A stretch of 64,000 nucleotides of DNA, taken from Treponema sp. GTDB lineage: Bacteria; Spirochaetota; Spirochaetia; Treponematales; Treponemataceae. This document shows, one piece after another, positions 8,939-16,208 of the stretch. Position numbers and translations under genes: made by a program. Each line of letters begins with the position of its first letter. Position 1 is the stretch's first letter. The stretch spans positions 1 to 64,000 of the forward strand of contig JAILIC010000093.1 of assembly GCA_024695475.1 (NCBI GenBank), read 5' to 3'. A model generated the notes under the pieces. That model was not told where the DNA came from, did not search any database, and saw nothing but the letters and a program-made list of their open reading frames with translations.

Positions 8939-10339
8939 ATGGCAATAGGGGAAGTTTTCTTTGGAAGAAAAGAAAATATCAAAGCAATTTCAAGATTTTT
9001 CAATTCAGATAATAATGATGCAGCCCTAATTTACGGTCGTCGTCGGGTTGGCAAAACAGAACTGATTAAGCATTGCCTGAAAGAAACAAAAACAACTTCC
9101 ATTTATTATGAATGTAAAGAAACCTCTGAGCTGAATAATGTCAAATCCTTTTGTGAAATCATTTCAGAAACTTTTGGTCTGCCGCCTTTAGCCTTTGATA
9201 CCTTTGAATCAACACTTGCTTTTCTCTATAAGCAAGCTGCAAAAAAAGAATTAATCCTTGTGATTGATGAATATCCTTATATCAGGAAAGTTGTAGAGGG
9301 ATTAGACAGCATTATTCAGTCTTTTATCGACAATAACAAGTCTACTTCCAGATTAAAGCTGATTTTATGTGGCTCTTACGTAGAAACCATGAAGTCTTTG
9401 CTCTCGGAAGAAAATCCGCTTTTTGGTCGTTTTGATTTAGTTATGAATCTTAAAGCTATGGATTATTATGAATCAGCTCTCTTCTATAAAGATTTCAGTG
9501 ATGAAGATAAGGTCCGCTTATATTCTGTTTTTGGCGGAATCCCTTATTACAACAGGCGCATAGATTCATCAAAGACAGTTAAACAGAATATAATTGATTT
9601 GATTGCCAGTCCCGGCAGCCGTTTTGAAAATGAAGTTCAGATGCACCTGAAATCTGAAATTTCCAAAATGCAGAATGCGTATGAGGTTTTTGAAGCTCTG
9701 GCAAAAGGATTTGTTCGATTTAAAGATATTCTCTCTCAATCACAAGTCTCAAGTTCACCAACGCTTGCAGATGTTCTTGATAAATTAATAAATATGGATA
9801 TCGTTGTAAAAGAATCTCCAATTAATGATGAAAATAACAAGAAAAAAGCCGGCTATTATATTTCAGACCAGCTGACTTTATTTTATTTCAAATACATTTA
9901 CAGAAATCTTTCAAGACTTGCAGTGATGGAGTCTGAAGCTTTCTATGATAAATTTATTGAACCCGATTTTGAAGAACATTATGTCCCACAGGCTTTCGAA
10001 CAGATTTGCCGGCAATTTTTAATCCGTAAAAATCGCTCAGGAGAATTACCTGATTCTTTTGAAAAGATTGGAAAGTACTGGTATGACGATCCAGTAAATC
10101 ATAAAAACGGCGAATTTGATGTAGTCACCCAAAACGATAATTCATATATTTTCTACGAAGCAAAATTCCGTGAAGGTAAATTAGACAAAAATCTCATTTG
10201 GAACGAAATCCAGCAGGTAAATAGCACAGGTTTAGTTTGCAGCAAATACGGATTTTTCTCTAAATCTGGTTATAAAGAGATTGACGAGTCCCATAAGCAG
10301 CAGTTGATTCTTTATAAGCTGGAAGATTTATATAATTAA
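8939..10339 (+). CDS. P-loop ATPase with C-terminal DUF234 (PD-DExK-like) domain
   Basis: A 466-residue member of the archaeal-type ATPase/DUF234 family. Walker A is at residues about 32-42 (YGRRRVGKTEL), Walker B at 106-112 (LVIDEY), and a sensor-like LCGSY near 142-146. A winged-helix segment follows, then a C-terminal domain carrying EFDVV and FYEAKF, which looks like a degenerate or active PD-(D/E)XK site. AAGGAG has good spacing to the ATG at 8939 but overlaps the in-frame ATG at 8933, so I choose 8939. Families of this type are common in Bacteroides, Treponema and archaea; the function is unknown. Confidence 0.85.
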   Translation: MAIGEVFFGRKENIKAISRFFNSDNNDAALIYGRRRVGKTELIKHCLKETKTTSIYYECKETSELNNVKSFCEIISETFGLPPLAFDTFESTLAFLYKQAAKKELILVIDEYPYIRKVVEGLDSIIQSFIDNNKSTSRLKLILCGSYVETMKSLLSEENPLFGRFDLVMNLKAMDYYESALFYKDFSDEDKVRLYSVFGGIPYYNRRIDSSKTVKQNIIDLIASPGSRFENEVQMHLKSEISKMQNAYEVFEALAKGFVRFKDILSQSQVSSSPTLADVLDKLINMDIVVKESPINDENNKKKAGYYISDQLTLFYFKYIYRNLSRLAVMESEAFYDKFIEPDFEEHYVPQAFEQICRQFLIRKNRSGELPDSFEKIGKYWYDDPVNHKNGEFDVVTQNDNSYIFYEAKFREGKLDKNLIWNEIQQVNSTGLVCSKYGFFSKSGYKEIDESHKQQLILYKLEDLYN

Positions 10340-10395
10340 TTGAAAAACGATACAAAACTGTCCTATTTGAAGTAGAAAAACGTTACAAAAAGATG

Positions 10396-10544
10396 CTCCC
10401 AAAATACTCAGGAGTTAACTCCCATATTTTCTAAGCGTTTCCTCCCAATACATAATAAAAATCTCCGTGTAAAATTGATTTTGTTACAAAAAAATGATTT
10501 TTTGAGGCGTAATTTGTTTATATTACGTTTGGAGGAAAAAAAAC
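10396..10544 (+). repeat. Dispersed intergenic element, copy B
   Basis: Second copy of the element. It starts CTCCC...GGAGTTAACTCC, the last 12 bases (10411-10422) being a perfect palindrome. The 35-base core (10441-10475) is identical to copy A. Downstream lie TTGTTA, AAAAAATGATTTTTTG and an inverted repeat CGTAAT/ATTACG (about 10508-10527), then GGAGG. It ends at the start codon of 10545. The flanking bases AGAAAAACGTTACAAA (about 10375-10389) also occur upstream of copy D near 4933. Confidence 0.82.
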
Positions 10545-11471
10545 ATGGAAGACATTGAGAACGATGAGAAAGTATGTTCCCGTAACTGGATATTTAAGAA
10601 AAGCTGGTTTATAAACGGAAAAATTGATAACGAAAAAGTTCCAGAAGAAGACAATCTGAATGCATATATTGATAACCGTAATAATGAATATAACGAGGCC
10701 GAGATTGTAGACGATATGTGCAATGGCAATATTATTCGGACTTGTTGGGATGGTTCTTGCCTTGCGACATACCTGTTAGGGTGCGAAAATCTTGATTTTG
10801 CTATTTGCCAGATGGAACTGCAGGATGGAAATCTTGAAGTCAATGCTGAGTATATGACTCCATTAAAGTGGCACGAGGACGACGAAGGCTGGCTTATTTA
10901 CGACTATGATGCAACACTTCTGGACATAAACGGGAACATAACTGAAAGACTTTATGATTTTGATCACACCGAAGAAAATGATATTTTCCGAGTTCCCTAC
11001 ACAGACCTTGATATGAACGCCTTTATGAAGGGAGAAATTGTCCTTACAAAAGAAGCCGAAGAAAAGTGGAAAAAAATCCTTTCCGGCGAACTGGAACAGC
11101 CACACTATGGAAGAGCCGCAGCACAGCAGACCGGTACACTTACCGATTATTTTGTGACAATCAATGAAAAAGGCAAAAATCGTGATGTAGCCTTGTATAC
11201 AGATTCAGACGGACTGTACATAAAAGGAGACAGTCTTGAAGCACTTAAAGTGATGAGCGAAGAAAAATTTTATATCCAGACAGCAAGTGGACTTGCAAAA
11301 GAGTTTTCACAAATCAAACCGTCACCTGAAACCTGGCTCAAAGGAAAACCAAAAGGATATTCAATGGAAGCGGGCTTTTGCGACATTGTTTCAAAACGAA
11401 AGAAAGGTGAAGATTCGGACGGCAACTTCGATGGAAACATCAATAAACTGGATGAACTTTTGCAGCTGTAA
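10545..11471 (+). CDS. Hypothetical acidic protein, 308 residues
   Basis: No recognised family. The protein is strongly acidic, soluble and without signal peptide. The N-terminal 170 residues are rich in Asp, Asn and Glu, with a possible RNA/DNA-mimic character, while the last 60 residues are basic. GGAGG lies nine bases before the ATG, within repeat copy B. The stop codon TAA overlaps the ATG of the ParB-like gene by one base, so the two form an operon. Confidence 0.65.
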   Translation: MEDIENDEKVCSRNWIFKKSWFINGKIDNEKVPEEDNLNAYIDNRNNEYNEAEIVDDMCNGNIIRTCWDGSCLATYLLGCENLDFAICQMELQDGNLEVNAEYMTPLKWHEDDEGWLIYDYDATLLDINGNITERLYDFDHTEENDIFRVPYTDLDMNAFMKGEIVLTKEAEEKWKKILSGELEQPHYGRAAAQQTGTLTDYFVTINEKGKNRDVALYTDSDGLYIKGDSLEALKVMSEEKFYIQTASGLAKEFSQIKPSPETWLKGKPKGYSMEAGFCDIVSKRKKGEDSDGNFDGNINKLDELLQL

Positions 11472-11782
11472 TGACAGAAAGAAAGATTCTGAAAGTTCCT
11501 AAACGGAGGCTTTTCTGCAGGATTGAAGAAGTTACGCCTGAAATGGCAAAGGCCTGGCTTTTGAAAAACCCGGAAAACCGCCCGATTGAAGAAGGCCGGG
11601 TGCGCGAATATGCAGATAAAATGCGTCGCGGTGAATGGAAAGAAAAAATGCCAGGAGCCAGTCCTCTTATCGTAATGAATGAGGGAGAACTGATAAACGG
11701 GCAGCACCGCCTTATGGCAGTGCAGAGATATGGAAAAAGTGTTCGTATGCAGGTGCTTGTGTACGAACGGAAAGATAAGTAA
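11471..11782 (+). CDS. ParB/Srx-like domain protein (phage-type)
   Basis: A 103-residue protein carrying the ParB-like core: an EGRVREYADKM helix (41-51), then the signature INGQHRLMAV (75-84). Small proteins of this kind occur in phages and integrative elements and are thought to bind nucleotide or DNA; the exact role is unknown. It overlaps the preceding gene by one base. Its presence, with no partition partner nearby, suggests the region has a mobile or phage history. Confidence 0.7.
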   Translation: MTERKILKVPKRRLFCRIEEVTPEMAKAWLLKNPENRPIEEGRVREYADKMRRGEWKEKMPGASPLIVMNEGELINGQHRLMAVQRYGKSVRMQVLVYERKDK

Positions 11783-11789
11783 AAAAAAT

Positions 11790-11935
11790 ACTCCCAATAA
11801 AATTAGGAGTTAACTCCCGTATTTCCTAAGCGTTTCCTCCCAACACAGAATAAAAATCCCGGTGTAAAATTATTTTTGTTAGAAAAAATGATTTTATGAA
11901 GCGTAATTTATTTATATTACGTTTGGGGGAAAGGA
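11790..11935 (+). repeat. Dispersed intergenic element, copy C
   Basis: Third copy. It has the CTCCC...GGAGTTAACTCC start (palindrome at 11806-11817), the core at 11836-11870 with four differences from copies A and B, and the CGTAAT/ATTACG inverted repeat. The position that holds GGAGG and a start codon in copy B reads GGGGGAAAGG here without a start codon. Instead a further 112-base leader follows before the peptide gene at 12048. Confidence 0.8.
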
Positions 11936-11988
11936 CGAAAGAAGGGACGCTACTAAGTATAAATCGTGGATATTCCACTTTTTATAGC

Positions 11989-12024
11989 CCTGCGTTGCAG
12001 GACACGGATTCGGAAAACGAATCC
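11989..12024 (+). promoter_or_regulatory. Structured 5' leader of the Cys-peptide gene
   Basis: Two adjacent hairpins lie 24 bases before the start codon: CCTGC/GCAGG (11989-11993, 11997-12001) and GGATTCG/CGAATCC (12006-12012, 12018-12024) around a GAAAA loop. They could stabilise the mRNA of a highly expressed small peptide. Confidence 0.5.
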
Positions 12025-12047
12025 TATCTTACTTTGAGGAGAAAACA

Positions 12048-12182
12048 ATGGCATACGAAAAACCACAGATTCTTGCACAGAACAACGCTTCTGGCTCTTA
12101 TGCAGCTGGATGCCCTGCTAAGGATCAAGGTCATAACACAGTAGGTTCTACAGGTTGTGTACCTTGTGAACGTACAGAATAG
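12048..12182 (+). CDS. Cys-containing RiPP precursor peptide (44 residues)
   Basis: A small gene with a strong GAGGAG ribosome-binding site. The peptide has a leader-like N-terminus (MAYEKPQILAQNN) and a core with SGSYAAGCP and three cysteines at positions 22, 37 and 40, the last pair as CVPC. It lies directly upstream of a radical SAM/SPASM protein with an N-terminal PqqD-like recognition domain, the usual arrangement for ribosomally made, radically modified peptides. From memory the layout resembles the FibroRumin-type Cys peptides noted in gut fibre degraders. I cannot verify this. The final product is unknown. Confidence 0.78.
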   Translation: MAYEKPQILAQNNASGSYAAGCPAKDQGHNTVGSTGCVPCERTE

Positions 12183-12249
12183 TTACAATTCTTGTGCAAT
12201 CATGATTATGTCTCAGTCATGTAAAAATCAATGGGGCATAATTGACAGA

Positions 12250-12284
12250 GCTATTCGGGCGATTCTGTCCGAATAGCCTTTTTT
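12250..12284 (+). terminator. Attenuator/terminator between peptide and maturase
   Basis: A 9-bp perfect stem, GCTATTCGG (12250-12258) and CCGAATAGC (12269-12277), is followed by six T. With no separate promoter visible for the maturase, partial read-through would give much more peptide than enzyme, as is typical for RiPP operons. Confidence 0.82.
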
Positions 12285-12295
12285 GGAACTGTTTA

Positions 12296-12364
12296 TGATA
12301 ATCAATGTTCCAAATGAATATGAAGATAAAAAATTTAAAAAGATTGTTGAAGAAAATTATTGAT
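12296..12364 (+). CDS. Possible 22-residue coupling peptide before the maturase
   Basis: A short frame starting ATG at 12296 encodes MIINVPNEYEDKKFKKIVEENY and ends with TGA at 12362-12364, close to the maturase start. It may couple translation into the maturase, or be the remnant of a longer gene. It is highly charged and unlike the Cys peptide, so it is not an obvious second precursor. Confidence 0.35.
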
Positions 12365-12377
12365 AGGAATACAGTGT

Positions 12378-13847
12378 ATGCTTTACAGACAGAAAAAAGA
12401 TACTTACATAAGAAATTATGATGGGCTCGGCTATATAACTTCAACAGGAATTTTTAATGACCGTGTTGTAAATAAATCTGGAGCAGTTTTCCTTTCCGCC
12501 TTGTCGCGTAAAGGACAGACACTCGATGAGTTAGTTGATAAAATCACGCCCTCTTTTGTTGATGTTAGTCGCGAAACTATCAAAGCTGACGCAGAAGAAT
12601 TTTACAATGCTCTTGTTACCGACGGTTTTATCATAAAAGACGAAACAGAAGCGGAGCTTGACAAAAAAGATATAGGCTTTACTTATAATGCTATTCATCC
12701 TAAGACAATTCGTGATGATTTTACCCCGACAATTCAGCGAGCGGACACCGATACTCAGGAATTTTTGGAAAAACATTTTGCAGGAAAACCTCATCTAAAC
12801 AGTTTTCAAATTGAACTTACCAGTAAATGTAATGAGCGATGTGTACATTGTTATATTCCTCATAAATTCAAACTTTATAACATCACAGATGAGCTTTATT
12901 ATTCCACGCTGGAGCAGCTTTCTAAAATGGGCGTGCTTAATGTCACACTTTCTGGCGGTGAATGTATGTGTCATCCAAAGTTCAAAGAATATTTACGTGC
13001 TGCAAAAAAATACGACTTTTATGTGACCATTCTTTCAAACCTGACACTCTTAGATGATGAAATCATCGAAATTATGAAAGAGGGAAATGTTTCTAGCGTT
13101 CAGACTTCACTTTATTCTATGGTTCCAGAACATCATGACGCAATCACGCAGTTACAGGGAAGTTTTTATAAAACACGCGATGCAATTTTAAAATTGATAG
13201 AAAATGATTTGCCACTTCATGTTTCGTGCCCTACGATGAAAGGCAACAAGGATGATTACGGCGATGTTCTAAGATGGTGCCATGAGCATAAAATCCGTGC
13301 GCAGACCGACTACATCATGATGGCAGAATACAACCATGAGACAGAAAATCTTGCGAATCGCCTTTCAGTAGAAGAAGCAGGAAAAGTTATTTCTAGTATC
13401 ATGGCTGACGATGTTGACTATCAGAATGCGATTCTTGCTCCCGATTTTGTCGCACGATGCAATGAAAATCAGTTTAATCCAGAGCGAAGATTGTGTGGTG
13501 TTGGTATTTCTTCATGCTGTATGGTTTCAAACGGTAATGTCTATCCATGTGCTGGCTGGCAGGAAATGGTCTTAGGAAACTTGAATGAAACATCTTTGCA
13601 AGAAATTTGGGATAAGTCAGAAAAAATCAAGTGGCTTCGCGGATTAAAAATGAAAGATTTAGGGGGCGGCGAATGTTGCAAATGCGACAAGGCTGCCTTC
13701 TGTGCGCCCTGCATGGTTCGTAATGCCAACGAAAGTCCGACAGGAAATCCTCTTGAAATAAATCGACACTTCTGTGCGGTAGCTGCAAAAAACAAGCAGA
13801 TTGTGCTTGACTGGCGTAATGCAAAGTTAAAGGAGTTGGGCAGATAG
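12378..13847 (+). CDS. Radical SAM/SPASM peptide maturase with PqqD-like RRE domain
   Basis: A 489-residue enzyme. Residues about 5-90 resemble a PqqD/RRE peptide-binding domain. The radical SAM core has Cys151, Cys155 and Cys158 in SKCNERCVHCYIP, then the LSGGECM motif. The C-terminal SPASM region has CCMVSNGNVYPCAGW and a CCKCDKAAFCAPC cluster for auxiliary iron-sulfur centres. Such enzymes install thioether or carbon-carbon links in the Cys peptide encoded upstream. An in-frame TTG at 12360 could extend it by six residues. The ATG at 12378 is preferred, with AGGA upstream, but the call is not firm. Confidence 0.9.
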   Translation: MLYRQKKDTYIRNYDGLGYITSTGIFNDRVVNKSGAVFLSALSRKGQTLDELVDKITPSFVDVSRETIKADAEEFYNALVTDGFIIKDETEAELDKKDIGFTYNAIHPKTIRDDFTPTIQRADTDTQEFLEKHFAGKPHLNSFQIELTSKCNERCVHCYIPHKFKLYNITDELYYSTLEQLSKMGVLNVTLSGGECMCHPKFKEYLRAAKKYDFYVTILSNLTLLDDEIIEIMKEGNVSSVQTSLYSMVPEHHDAITQLQGSFYKTRDAILKLIENDLPLHVSCPTMKGNKDDYGDVLRWCHEHKIRAQTDYIMMAEYNHETENLANRLSVEEAGKVISSIMADDVDYQNAILAPDFVARCNENQFNPERRLCGVGISSCCMVSNGNVYPCAGWQEMVLGNLNETSLQEIWDKSEKIKWLRGLKMKDLGGGECCKCDKAAFCAPCMVRNANESPTGNPLEINRHFCAVAAKNKQIVLDWRNAKLKELGR

Positions 13848-13851
13848 ATAT

Positions 13852-14733
13852 ATGACTGACTATCATGTTCATATCGGACAGTATGAAAAAGCATATTACT
13901 ATGCTGATCGCGTGTTTTCAGTGCTAAAGAAAAACGGCGTGGATGAAGTGTATGTTTCTAGCACGACAAGCTGTATCTTTTGCAAAGAAAGCACCGATGC
14001 AAGATTTTCTGAACATGATAAAAAAAATGCTCCATCTGCAAGTACACTTTACGCAGCAATAAGCGATGAGATAAAAAACGCACAGCTTTGCGCAAAAGAA
14101 ATCGGTATAAAAGCCCATGCCCTTTATTGGGTAGTACCAGATTTTCACTTTGCAAATTGCAGTCTTACCTTAAAAAAAGCAATGAAAGATGTACCGTATG
14201 ATGGATTTAAAATACATCCATTTGTACAGAGATGGAATTTAGAAGATGAACACATGGCAAGGCTTGCAGAAGAGATTTTTGACTATGCGGAAACAAACAA
14301 AAAGCGGATTGTGATTCATACAGGGGATGACGATTTTTGTAGTCCGAAACTGTTTGAAAAATATATTGCAAGTCATACAGATGTAATTGTTCAACTTGCG
14401 CACTGTCGTCCTTTGAGACAAACGGTTTTTATGATGGAACAGTATGCAAATGTTTTTTGCGATTCTTCTATGACAAATAGAGAAACAATAGCAGAAATAG
14501 AAAAAAATGGTTTTAGAAATCGTGTTTTATACGGAAGCGATTTTCCTATAACACATTGGAGAGAGTATAAACCTGATTATGATCCGACAGAAAAGGAACT
14601 GTCTGATTTTTGTTTATATTATGCAAGAAGCACAGCGTGCCTTGACAAAACGTATGCTGAATTTTTTTCCCAGACTATCCTGCGGCAAGGCAGGTTAACC
14701 GCGATTAAGCGGAGTCTGGGCTTTTTGAGGTGA
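13852..14733 (+). CDS. Amidohydrolase/TatD-like metal-dependent hydrolase
   Basis: A 293-residue TIM-barrel hydrolase with the metal-binding pattern intact: His5-x-His7 in DYHVHIG, FKIHPF, VIHTGDD, LAHCRPL and YGSDFP. It starts five bases after the maturase stop and so is part of the same operon. It may trim or hydrolyse the modified peptide, but no known RiPP role can be cited. The last about 18 residues are encoded inside a strong inverted-repeat structure (14669-14720), which suggests that the original C-terminus has been extended into a terminator. Confidence 0.8.
   Translation: MTDYHVHIGQYEKAYYYADRVFSVLKKNGVDEVYVSSTTSCIFCKESTDARFSEHDKKNAPSASTLYAAISDEIKNAQLCAKEIGIKAHALYWVVPDFHFANCSLTLKKAMKDVPYDGFKIHPFVQRWNLEDEHMARLAEEIFDYAETNKKRIVIHTGDDDFCSPKLFEKYIASHTDVIVQLAHCRPLRQTVFMMEQYANVFCDSSMTNRETIAEIEKNGFRNRVLYGSDFPITHWREYKPDYDPTEKELSDFCLYYARSTACLDKTYAEFFSQTILRQGRLTAIKRSLGFLR
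14669..14726 (+). terminator. Three-way-junction terminator overlapping the hydrolase 3' end
   Basis: The outer stem CCCAGACT (14669-14676) / AGTCTGGG (14713-14720) is followed by CTTTTT. It encloses two smaller hairpins, CCTGC/GCAGG and CCGC/GCGG. The whole structure lies within the coding frame of the hydrolase and directly before the next gene. Confidence 0.75.
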
Positions 14734-14736
14734 AAA

Positions 14737-15090
14737 ATGAAAAAGCAATTTCTTATTATTGTGGTCTTGATTATGTGTATATCAGCTGTTACAAGCAGTG
14801 AGAACAAAAAGAAAACTTTGTATAAGAGATTTACCGAATATTTTGATAAAAAAGTAGAAAAAGCTGAAAAAGAACTTCCCCACATAATTGAAAAAGGTAT
14901 GGAAGCCTTTACCGACAACCTGGAAGATTTTGACAAAGACATTCACGCAGAGCCGGAAAAACAGAGTAAATTCGCAAAGCTTTTTAACTATATTGCAGAT
15001 ATTGATATTGCTGATACCTGTGCAAATGATTATGCACATATAAATCCTGAAGATGTCGAAAGAGTCGGAGCTTACACAGACGCCCGGTAA
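14737..15090 (+). CDS. Small exported protein, 117 residues
   Basis: The N-terminus (MKKQFLIIVVLIMCISAVTSS) is a clear signal peptide or single membrane anchor. The rest is helical and highly charged, with Lys/Glu repeats. No family is recognised. A GAGG ribosome-binding site sits seven bases before the ATG. Because of its position after the RiPP-type genes an immunity role is conceivable, but nothing in the sequence shows it. Confidence 0.65.
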   Translation: MKKQFLIIVVLIMCISAVTSSENKKKTLYKRFTEYFDKKVEKAEKELPHIIEKGMEAFTDNLEDFDKDIHAEPEKQSKFAKLFNYIADIDIADTCANDYAHINPEDVERVGAYTDAR

Positions 15091-15111
15091 GAATAGTACT
15101 AAGGACTGCCC

Positions 15112-15756
15112 ATGATAACCTTCAAAGGGAAAAAATACGCAATAGCAGAAGAAACCACCATCACCTGGATAAAAGATGTTCACTTTCAGCTTGCAAAGCC
15201 ACTTACTGAAAAAATGGGGTTGGAGCTGCCCCAAGATTTTGTTTCAGATAATGAGGGCAAGAGAAAAGACGATTTTGGAAGCCAGACTTATGAGCAGGCG
15301 CTTAAAAAAGGCGAAGAACTTATTGCAATGCACATAAAATGGGCGACCAATAAAAAAGCCCGCCGGTCCTGCAGCTTAAAGCAGGAATACGTCTATATTG
15401 TCACAAGTTACGAACGAGGAGACGATTATTCGGCTTTTGCCTATGCCGCAATAGACAAAGACGATGCAGTAAGCTTTGTTGAAAACGAGCAGAAAAAGTG
15501 GACGGAAGGTTGGGCAACTCACGCTTTTTTGTGGAGAAGCAAACTCGGTCTTTGGGGTGGCGAAAAAATCCTCTGGGGCATTTACAATGTAGAAAAAAGC
15601 GAATGGCTGGCTGATTTTTCTGTAGACGAAAACGAGATGATTTTCTTTGAAGACCAGGTACTCGCAAAAACACCCTATTCCAGCCCAAATACCGGCATCT
15701 TTGTCTGCCCGATGATCGTAAAGAACGGAAAAAGGGAATTTGATTGCCTACAATAG
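15112..15756 (+). CDS. Hypothetical protein, 214 residues
   Basis: A soluble protein rich in Trp, Lys and acidic residues, with no signal peptide and no recognised domain. It follows the exported protein by 21 bases and may be co-transcribed. There is no clear Shine-Dalgarno sequence (AAGGACTGCCC before the ATG is the best candidate). It is the last gene of the accessory region; the next 450 bases are non-coding. Confidence 0.62.
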   Translation: MITFKGKKYAIAEETTITWIKDVHFQLAKPLTEKMGLELPQDFVSDNEGKRKDDFGSQTYEQALKKGEELIAMHIKWATNKKARRSCSLKQEYVYIVTSYERGDDYSAFAYAAIDKDDAVSFVENEQKKWTEGWATHAFLWRSKLGLWGGEKILWGIYNVEKSEWLADFSVDENEMIFFEDQVLAKTPYSSPNTGIFVCPMIVKNGKREFDCLQ

Positions 15757-15943
15757 AGTTTTTAATAAATCTATAAGAACATTCACGATACAATAGTAAC
15801 ATAGTTTATGTTAGTATATAAGCAATATGGTACAGTTCAATAAAAAATGCTGATTTTTCACAATCATACGCTTATACCATTTTGCTGATGGTCTATTTTC
15901 ATACCCTTTTCTGTCTTACTATACTTTCTTAAAAGGCCATATT

Positions 15944-16141
15944 GAGAATCAATATATACACGATTGAAGCTCAAGATATACACGATTGAGTCTCAATATG
16001 TAAACGATTGAAGCTCAAGATATACACGATTGAGTCTCAATATGTAAACGATCGAAGCTCAAGATATACACGATTGAGTCTCAATATATAAACGATCGAA
16101 GCTCAAGATGTACGCAATTGAAACTCAATATGTACGCAAAA
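15944..16141. repeat. Nine-unit 22-bp tandem array of dyad sites upstream of metH
   Basis: Nine contiguous 22-bp units with consensus GARNCTCAAKATRTAMACGATY alternate between two subtypes (GAAGCTCAAG and GAGTCTCAAT), giving a 44-bp super-period. Each junction forms TTGANNNTCAA, in three cases the perfect ATTGAGTCTCAAT. With 22-bp spacing, close to two helical turns, all sites face the same side of the DNA. The array ends about 36 bases before the probable metH -35 box. There are no unique spacers, so it is not a CRISPR. The rest of 15757-16208 holds nothing else recognisable. Confidence 0.9.
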
Positions 16142-16177
16142 TACTATAGTCCAAACGCAACAGTATACAAACAGGAA

Positions 16178-16205
16178 TTACCAATAGATACAACTGGTCT
16201 AATAT
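16178..16205 (+). promoter_or_regulatory. Probable metH promoter
   Basis: TTACCA (16178-16183), a 16-base spacer and TAATAT (16200-16205) give a predicted start near 16212. This would leave the ATG at 16209 outside the mRNA and favour the ATG at 16221 with a nine-base leader. Confidence 0.45.
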
Positions 16206-16208
16206 GAT

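Noticed and set aside
7641-11935. Integron attC sites (known from Treponema denticola)
   Set aside because: The three repeats lack the paired RYYYAAC and GTTRRRY core sites, and no integrase gene is in the window; GTTAAC in the palindrome does not match the core.
11896-12144. 82-residue gene across the RiPP leader
   Set aside because: It runs through repeat copy C and out of frame through the Cys peptide gene, which has the better ribosome-binding site and a recognisable context.
12296-12364. Second RiPP precursor
   Set aside because: The 22-residue frame has no Cys and no similarity to the peptide at 12048; it is kept only as a possible coupling frame.
15944-16141. CRISPR array
   Set aside because: The 22-bp units are directly contiguous, with no unique spacers and no cas genes nearby.
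15757-16208. SAM or cobalamin riboswitch in front of metH
   Set aside because: The region is taken up by the dyad array and simple AT-rich sequence. None of the conserved riboswitch boxes is visible.
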